In this document: positions 60,774 through 64,000 of the stretch, in pieces
Numbering within the stretch: the stretch's first letter is position 1
How the letters are laid out: every line of letters starts with the position of its first letter
Made by a program: the position numbers and the translations under genes
NCBI GenBank assembly: GCA_035534435.1
Contig: DATLRX010000081.1
Location: 18,940-82,939 of the forward strand
From: Palsa-851 sp035534435
Lineage (GTDB): Bacteria > Chloroflexota > Dormibacteria > Aeolococcales > Aeolococcaceae
DNA: 64,000 nt
Direction of reading: 5' to 3'
The notes under the pieces: generated by a model
Database searches by the model: none
What the model was told of the DNA's origin: nothing
What the model saw: only the letters and a program-made list of their open reading frames with translations

Positions 60774-61339
60774 GCGGATTCGCCGCGCACATCCGTCGAC
60801 GCCGGCAGCGCGGCCAGACGCTCATGGTGTTCGCGCTCGGTTTCGCGCTCTTCCTGTTCGGGCTCACGTGCCTGGTCGCAGACAGCGCATATCTGTACGT
60901 GTGGTCCGGACGTGTCAAGGCGGCGGCGCAACTCGGCGCGCAGTCCGGCGCCGACGCGGTCGATCCGCGGTTCCTCTACGCGCAGTCGGTGCAGGTGATC
61001 GACATCAATCCCGAGGACATGCAGGGTGCGCTGTACCCGTTCCAGCGCGCGTGCATCCAGGCCGGTGATCAATCGGCGCGGGTGCCTCGTGACAGCAGCT
61101 CGACCGCAGTGCTCAAGACCCCGGACGATGTGCAGGCACCCGACGGCACGTCGTGCGCGAGTGACGGGTGTCAGGTGTACGCGATCGTCTCCCGCGTGGT
61201 GCAGCTCCCGATTCCGCTTCCGGGTTTCCCGGACACCGTGACGGTCCGTGGGACCGGTTATGCAGCGGCGGTGGTCGGCACCGATCACGCAACGACGGCG
61301 TGCACCGGGATCATCTGGGTGCCCGCGCCGCCGCGGTGA
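60770..61339 (+). CDS. TadG-like pseudopilin
   Basis: 189 residues from GTG 60770 (GTGA overlap). It begins with basic residues and QRGQTLMVFALGFALFLFGL, a TadG-type helix lacking Glu at the +5 site. The remaining part is extracytosolic, Cys-containing and ends with a short beta region. It would be the stop of the local cluster were it not followed by two IS elements. Confidence 0.72.
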   Translation: MSGFAAHIRRRRQRGQTLMVFALGFALFLFGLTCLVADSAYLYVWSGRVKAAAQLGAQSGADAVDPRFLYAQSVQVIDINPEDMQGALYPFQRACIQAGDQSARVPRDSSSTAVLKTPDDVQAPDGTSCASDGCQVYAIVSRVVQLPIPLPGFPDTVTVRGTGYAAAVVGTDHATTACTGIIWVPAPPR

Positions 61340-61345
61340 CTATCT

Positions 61346-61349
61346 AACT
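61346..61349. repeat. Target-site duplication AACT (left)
   Basis: AACT directly precedes the left end of the first IS; the same AACT lies after its right end (62883-62886). Confidence 0.75.
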
Positions 61350-61366
61350 ACTTCCCCCTGAAAAAC
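61350..61366. repeat. Terminal inverted repeat of IS A (left)
   Basis: ACTTCCCCCTGAAAAAC, identical in inverted orientation to 62866-62882. Confidence 0.9.
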
Positions 61367-61448
61367 TCGCGTTGACGTCGGGGCATGCCGACGGTGTTCC
61401 GCGAATCGGTGATTCCTGATGCTCGGTCCTGGGTTTCAGTCTGGATCT

Positions 61449-62789
61449 TCAGCTGAGAGCCACCAACCGGTCGACGTTGTGGGCCAGGACGCCGAATCCG
61501 GTCCAGATAGTGGCTCCCGTGTGTCCCTTCAGGCGGGTTCTTCGAAGTCCGTACTCGCGTTTCAGGCAACTGATTCGTCCTTCCGCACCAGCTCGCCATC
61601 GGTACCGGCGGCGCCAATTCCGAGTCCGCTCCACAGGATCGGCTCGTCCTTTGCGCGGAATCACCTTGTCCGTGATGCCTCGTTGGACCAGGGCGGCGTC
61701 GCCCACGGCGTCGCCGTAGCCGCGGTCAGCGGCGACGCTTGTGATTCTCATCCCGGTGGCCTGAGCAGCGGCGACCGCTGCTTCCAGCGTCTGGGCATCT
61801 GCAGGGTTGCCCGTGTACACCTGATGCGCAACCACGAACCCTTCGGGTGTGTCGGCGATCGACACCTTGTAACCGAACTCGGTGAGCTTCTGCGGCTTGC
61901 CGCGTCGGATTGGGCGAGCGTCGGTGTCACTCAGCGAGATCAGCCGGTTCGGGATGACCTTCTCGCCGGCGAGGCGACGCGTGGTTTGCACGATGACCCG
62001 CTCAACGACGGCGAGGGTGTCGGCGAGCAGGCGCACGAGCGCGGCACCCTTGCGCGGACTTACCCGCAACGCCCGCTGGCAGTTCCCCAGCACGTGCGTG
62101 GCTTCTCTGAGGGTGGACCGGCTCAGGTTGCGGAGCTCCGCGGTGCACTTCTCCACGGCCGCGCGAGAACCCGACCGTCCGAGCGCGTGCGACACCCGGC
62201 GCACCACCTTGCTCGCTCGACGACGGCGATCGCGGAAGCGGGTGCGTGGTGCCAGGCCAACGGCCTTGACCTTGCCCACCAGGCGCCCGATCTTGCTGAT
62301 CGCGTGCGCGCAGAGGCCCGAATCGGTGGGGTAGCGAACGTCGGCGTCCATCGCTGTGGTGTCGACGCGCAGACGCCGGCTGCGCAACACCCGTCGCTCC
62401 ACCGCGGTGCGCAGCAGGGTGGCATTGAGCTCATCGACCGTCTCGCTGCCACACCGTTTGGTCAGCTTCATCAGGGTCGTGGAGTGCGGCACCTGCTCGT
62501 CGAGGCGGATCCGGCAAAAGCGCCGCCAGGACAGCGAATCCGCCACTTCCTTGACCAGGGTCTCGTAGCCGAGGCTGTACCGGTGCTTGAGGTACATCAG
62601 CCGCAGGTACGTCTCCATGGGAATGGTCGGCCGCCCTTCGTTGCACGCCAGTCGCTTGCTGAACGGCTCGAGGAACCGGTCGTCGTCGAGCAGCCTGTCG
62701 ATCGCCGTCAACTCATCGGAGAGCACCCGGACCTCAGGAGGCAGGAACTCCTCCCACAACGTGCCCTGTCCATCACGCAAGCGCAACAT
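61449..62789 (-). CDS. Transposase, ISNCY/IS1182-like (DUF772 plus DDE)
   Basis: 446 residues. N-terminus EEFLPPEVRVLSDELTAIDRLL and DRFLEPF, with RPTIPMETYLRLMYLKHRYSLGYE of the InsH/DUF772 part; then DDE-type residues in LRVDTTAMDADVRYP and VAADRGYGDAVGD. C-terminal Arg-rich ending RWRAGAEGRISCLKREYGL. No frameshift or stop. Orientation is opposite to the tad genes. Confidence 0.92.
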   Translation of the reverse strand: MLRLRDGQGTLWEEFLPPEVRVLSDELTAIDRLLDDDRFLEPFSKRLACNEGRPTIPMETYLRLMYLKHRYSLGYETLVKEVADSLSWRRFCRIRLDEQVPHSTTLMKLTKRCGSETVDELNATLLRTAVERRVLRSRRLRVDTTAMDADVRYPTDSGLCAHAISKIGRLVGKVKAVGLAPRTRFRDRRRRASKVVRRVSHALGRSGSRAAVEKCTAELRNLSRSTLREATHVLGNCQRALRVSPRKGAALVRLLADTLAVVERVIVQTTRRLAGEKVIPNRLISLSDTDARPIRRGKPQKLTEFGYKVSIADTPEGFVVAHQVYTGNPADAQTLEAAVAAAQATGMRITSVAADRGYGDAVGDAALVQRGITDKVIPRKGRADPVERTRNWRRRYRWRAGAEGRISCLKREYGLRRTRLKGHTGATIWTGFGVLAHNVDRLVALS

Positions 62790-62865
62790 GATCGTCCTCT
62801 GAAACAGCGGATGCGTCAGTACGATCGTATTAAATTCCGGGTCCGCCCGGGGCCTTCGCGCCCTC

Positions 62866-62882
62866 GTTTTTCAGGGGGAAGT
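62866..62882. repeat. Terminal inverted repeat of IS A (right)
   Basis: GTTTTTCAGGGGGAAGT, perfect complement of the left end. Confidence 0.9.
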
Positions 62883-62886
62883 AACT
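62883..62886. repeat. Target-site duplication AACT (right)
   Basis: AACT after IS A; matches 61346-61349. Confidence 0.75.
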
Positions 62887-62888
62887 AA

Positions 62889-62912
62889 GGGCTTGCGCCA
62901 ATAGGTGATTGA
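62889..62912. repeat. Terminal inverted repeat of IS B (left)
   Basis: 24 bp beginning GGGCTTGCGCCAATAGG; complement at 63864-63887. Confidence 0.88.
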
Positions 62913-62917
62913 CGCAT

Positions 62918-63751
62918 TCACGGGCAGCGTCTCGGTCGAGTGTCCCATCGATACCGCTTCCAGGCTTCCCGGAGCAGGCGGCGCACGATGATGATGGTGT
63001 TCACCAAGGCCAGGTAGAAGCGGAGCACCGCGCCGCGACGCTCGGTACACCAGGCGAGTTTCTTGAAGCTGTTGTGCCACGCGTTGGTGCGCTCCACCAC
63101 CCATCGGGCGGTGGCTTGCAGGGGAGCCGGCGCGCCTCGTTTGGAGATGCAGGCGAGCAGACCACGACGCTGCAGCTCGGTACGCGTGACCCCAGTGTCG
63201 TAGCCGCGGTCGAGATGCACCGTGGTCTCGCCGTCGGGGAGGGCAAAATCGCGCAGCAGGTCCAGCGTGGGCGCCAGCAGCGGCGAGTCATGGCGGCTCG
63301 CGGGGGCTGCGAGCACAGCGAGCGGAATCCCTGCGCCATCAACGGCAATCGAGCGCTTGGTTCCCTGCTTGGCACGGTCCACCGGACTCGGCCCGGCCAG
63401 CTCGCCACCGCAGGGCGCCTTGGTGATGCAGCCGTCGATGCTGACGTCCTCGAGCTGCAACCCGATCAGGCGGTCGTAGCCCTCGCGGGCGATGCCCTCG
63501 AGCTGATCCATCAGCCCCAGCGCGATCCACTCATCGCGGCGCCGGCGCAGGGTGGTGGCTGAGCAGGTGCGGTCGGCGATGCGCCAGTAGGCGCAGCCGT
63601 AGACGGCCACCTGGACCAGCTTGTCGAACACCAGGCGGTCAGGGACCCTGGGGCGGTGGCAGCCCAGGCGGTGACCGTCGTCCCGCTCCGGCAGGAGGAC
63701 CTCGAACTGGTCCCAGATAGGCTCAATGAAGCATGATTGGATCGCAGGCAT
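62918..63751 (-). CDS. IS5-family transposase (IS427-like)
   Basis: 277 residues. Opening MPAIQSCFIEPIWDQFEVLLPERD, then VAVYGCAYWRIADRTC; the DDE residues are in VSIDGCITKAP, HLDRGYD and VVERTNAWHNSF, in the right order. Intact reading frame. IS5 elements often encode one ORF of about this length. Confidence 0.9.
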   Translation of the reverse strand: MPAIQSCFIEPIWDQFEVLLPERDDGHRLGCHRPRVPDRLVFDKLVQVAVYGCAYWRIADRTCSATTLRRRRDEWIALGLMDQLEGIAREGYDRLIGLQLEDVSIDGCITKAPCGGELAGPSPVDRAKQGTKRSIAVDGAGIPLAVLAAPASRHDSPLLAPTLDLLRDFALPDGETTVHLDRGYDTGVTRTELQRRGLLACISKRGAPAPLQATARWVVERTNAWHNSFKKLAWCTERRGAVLRFYLALVNTIIIVRRLLREAWKRYRWDTRPRRCP

Positions 63752-63863
63752 GGACGCTTCCCTTGGAGGGTTGGGTGAGATCTCCCATCATCGGAAAGTC
63801 CATGTCCTGCATGCACTTTTCCCTCAATCAGCGCCCCTGGACGACTCAACCGAGTCATCCGAC

Positions 63864-63887
63864 TCAATCACCTATTGGCGCAAGCCC
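63864..63887. repeat. Terminal inverted repeat of IS B (right)
   Basis: 24 bp ending CAAGCCC; complement of 62889-62912. Confidence 0.88.
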
Positions 63888-63913
63888 ATAGTTCCATTCG
63901 CGAAGCTCAACGC

Positions 63914-64000
63914 GTGATTGCGCGATCAGTGCTCGGCAGGCTGGGTGCGCGCCTCGCGCGGTCCAAGCGGTTTGTGGCTATGCTCGTTGCCTGCCTCGCC
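63914..64000 (+). CDS. 5' end of a protein gene cut by the window edge
   Basis: From GTG 63914 a frame stays open to the window end (29 codons). It starts with basic residues (ARSVLGRLGARLARSKRF) and then a hydrophobic VAMLVACLA, like a signal peptide or TM. Without the IS elements it would begin about 30 nt after the third pseudopilin gene, so it could be the next gene of the pilus cluster. Too short to name. Confidence 0.35.
   Translation, partial: MIARSVLGRLGARLARSKRFVAMLVACLA

Larger units (their letters stand above)
61350..62882 (-). mobile_element. Insertion sequence, ISNCY/IS1182-like, complete
   Basis: 1533 bp with 17-bp perfect terminal inverted repeats (ACTTCCCCCTGAAAAAC at 61350-61366 and its complement at 62866-62882), flanked by a 4-bp AACT duplication. 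It carries one intact transposase on the minus strand, so it may still be active. The IS family is assigned from the transposase and the 4-bp target duplication, not by database match. Confidence 0.9.
62888..63888 (-). mobile_element. Insertion sequence, IS5-family (IS427-like), complete
   Basis: About 1001 bp. 24-bp perfect inverted repeats, 62889-62912 and 63864-63887, with GGGCTTGCGCC at their outer ends. Flanked by TA on both sides (62886-62887 and 63889-63890), consistent with insertion into CTAG as in the IS427 group. Transposase on the minus strand. Its left end is 6 bp from the right end of IS A. Confidence 0.88.

Overview
The window is very GC-rich DNA (near 70% by eye) with tightly packed genes, many GTG starts and many 1-11 nt overlaps. 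I read it as chromosome from a free-living, high-GC Terrabacteria-type bacterium. The best guess is an uncultured Chloroflexota lineage, with Actinobacteria as the alternative; this is inference, because the window has no rRNA or other strong marker. Most transcription units appear to start leaderless: a TANNNT -10 hexamer sits about 6-10 nt before the start codon in more than twenty cases, with no Shine-Dalgarno and no clear -35.

Layout. 1-5.2 kb: a minus-strand unit (DUF4388 protein, propeller lipoprotein, diacylglycerol-type glycosyltransferase) divergent from an orphan OmpR-type regulator. 5.2-9.9 kb: two small unknown genes, then a five-gene minus operon running peroxiredoxin-like, MaoC hydratase, folP, folK, metallo-beta-lactamase. 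9.9-13.5 kb: two solitary DNA methyltransferases around an acyl-CoA dehydrogenase and a SAM methyltransferase. 13.5-20.9 kb: malyl-CoA-lyase-like protein, a Cys-motif protein, a UPF1-like SF1 helicase with Arg-rich tail, a redox-dead glutaredoxin-PDZ protein, an ECF sigma factor overlapping ogt, and a DUF72 protein. 20.9-29 kb: two tandem GGDEF-EAL proteins, inositol-phosphatase family, then fabI-fabF-macro domain. 29-36.7 kb: membrane glycosyltransferase, site-2 protease with CBS pair, quinone-reductase-like MDR, uppP, small membrane proteins, a biotin-type carboxyltransferase subunit, a methyltransferase. 36.8-45 kb: tRNA-Lys(CUU), PHP phosphoesterase, a complete two-component system, ccdA, a membrane-anchored propeller, a J-domain protein and an NHLRC2-like thioredoxin-propeller fusion. 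45-52.9 kb: purA, a PIN/antitoxin pair, HIT, CPBP, second propeller, DUF255, class V aminotransferase. 52.9-58.2 kb: histidine degradation (hutH-hutU-hutG-hutI). 58.2-64 kb: a TPR-like membrane protein, three overlapping TadE/TadG-type pseudopilin genes, and two insertion sequences inserted next to each other just downstream.

Functional themes are core metabolism (folate, fatty acid, purine, histidine), envelope and lipid carrier functions, signalling (two response regulators, one kinase, two c-di-GMP proteins, one ECF sigma) and protein redox or folding. The least ordinary pieces are the widespread leaderless promoters, an orphan extended -10 promoter in front of a structured non-coding stretch (44.95-45.08 kb), the sigma-ogt overlap, the helicase neighbourhood, and the two IS insertions, whose pre-insertion site can be reconstructed to the base.
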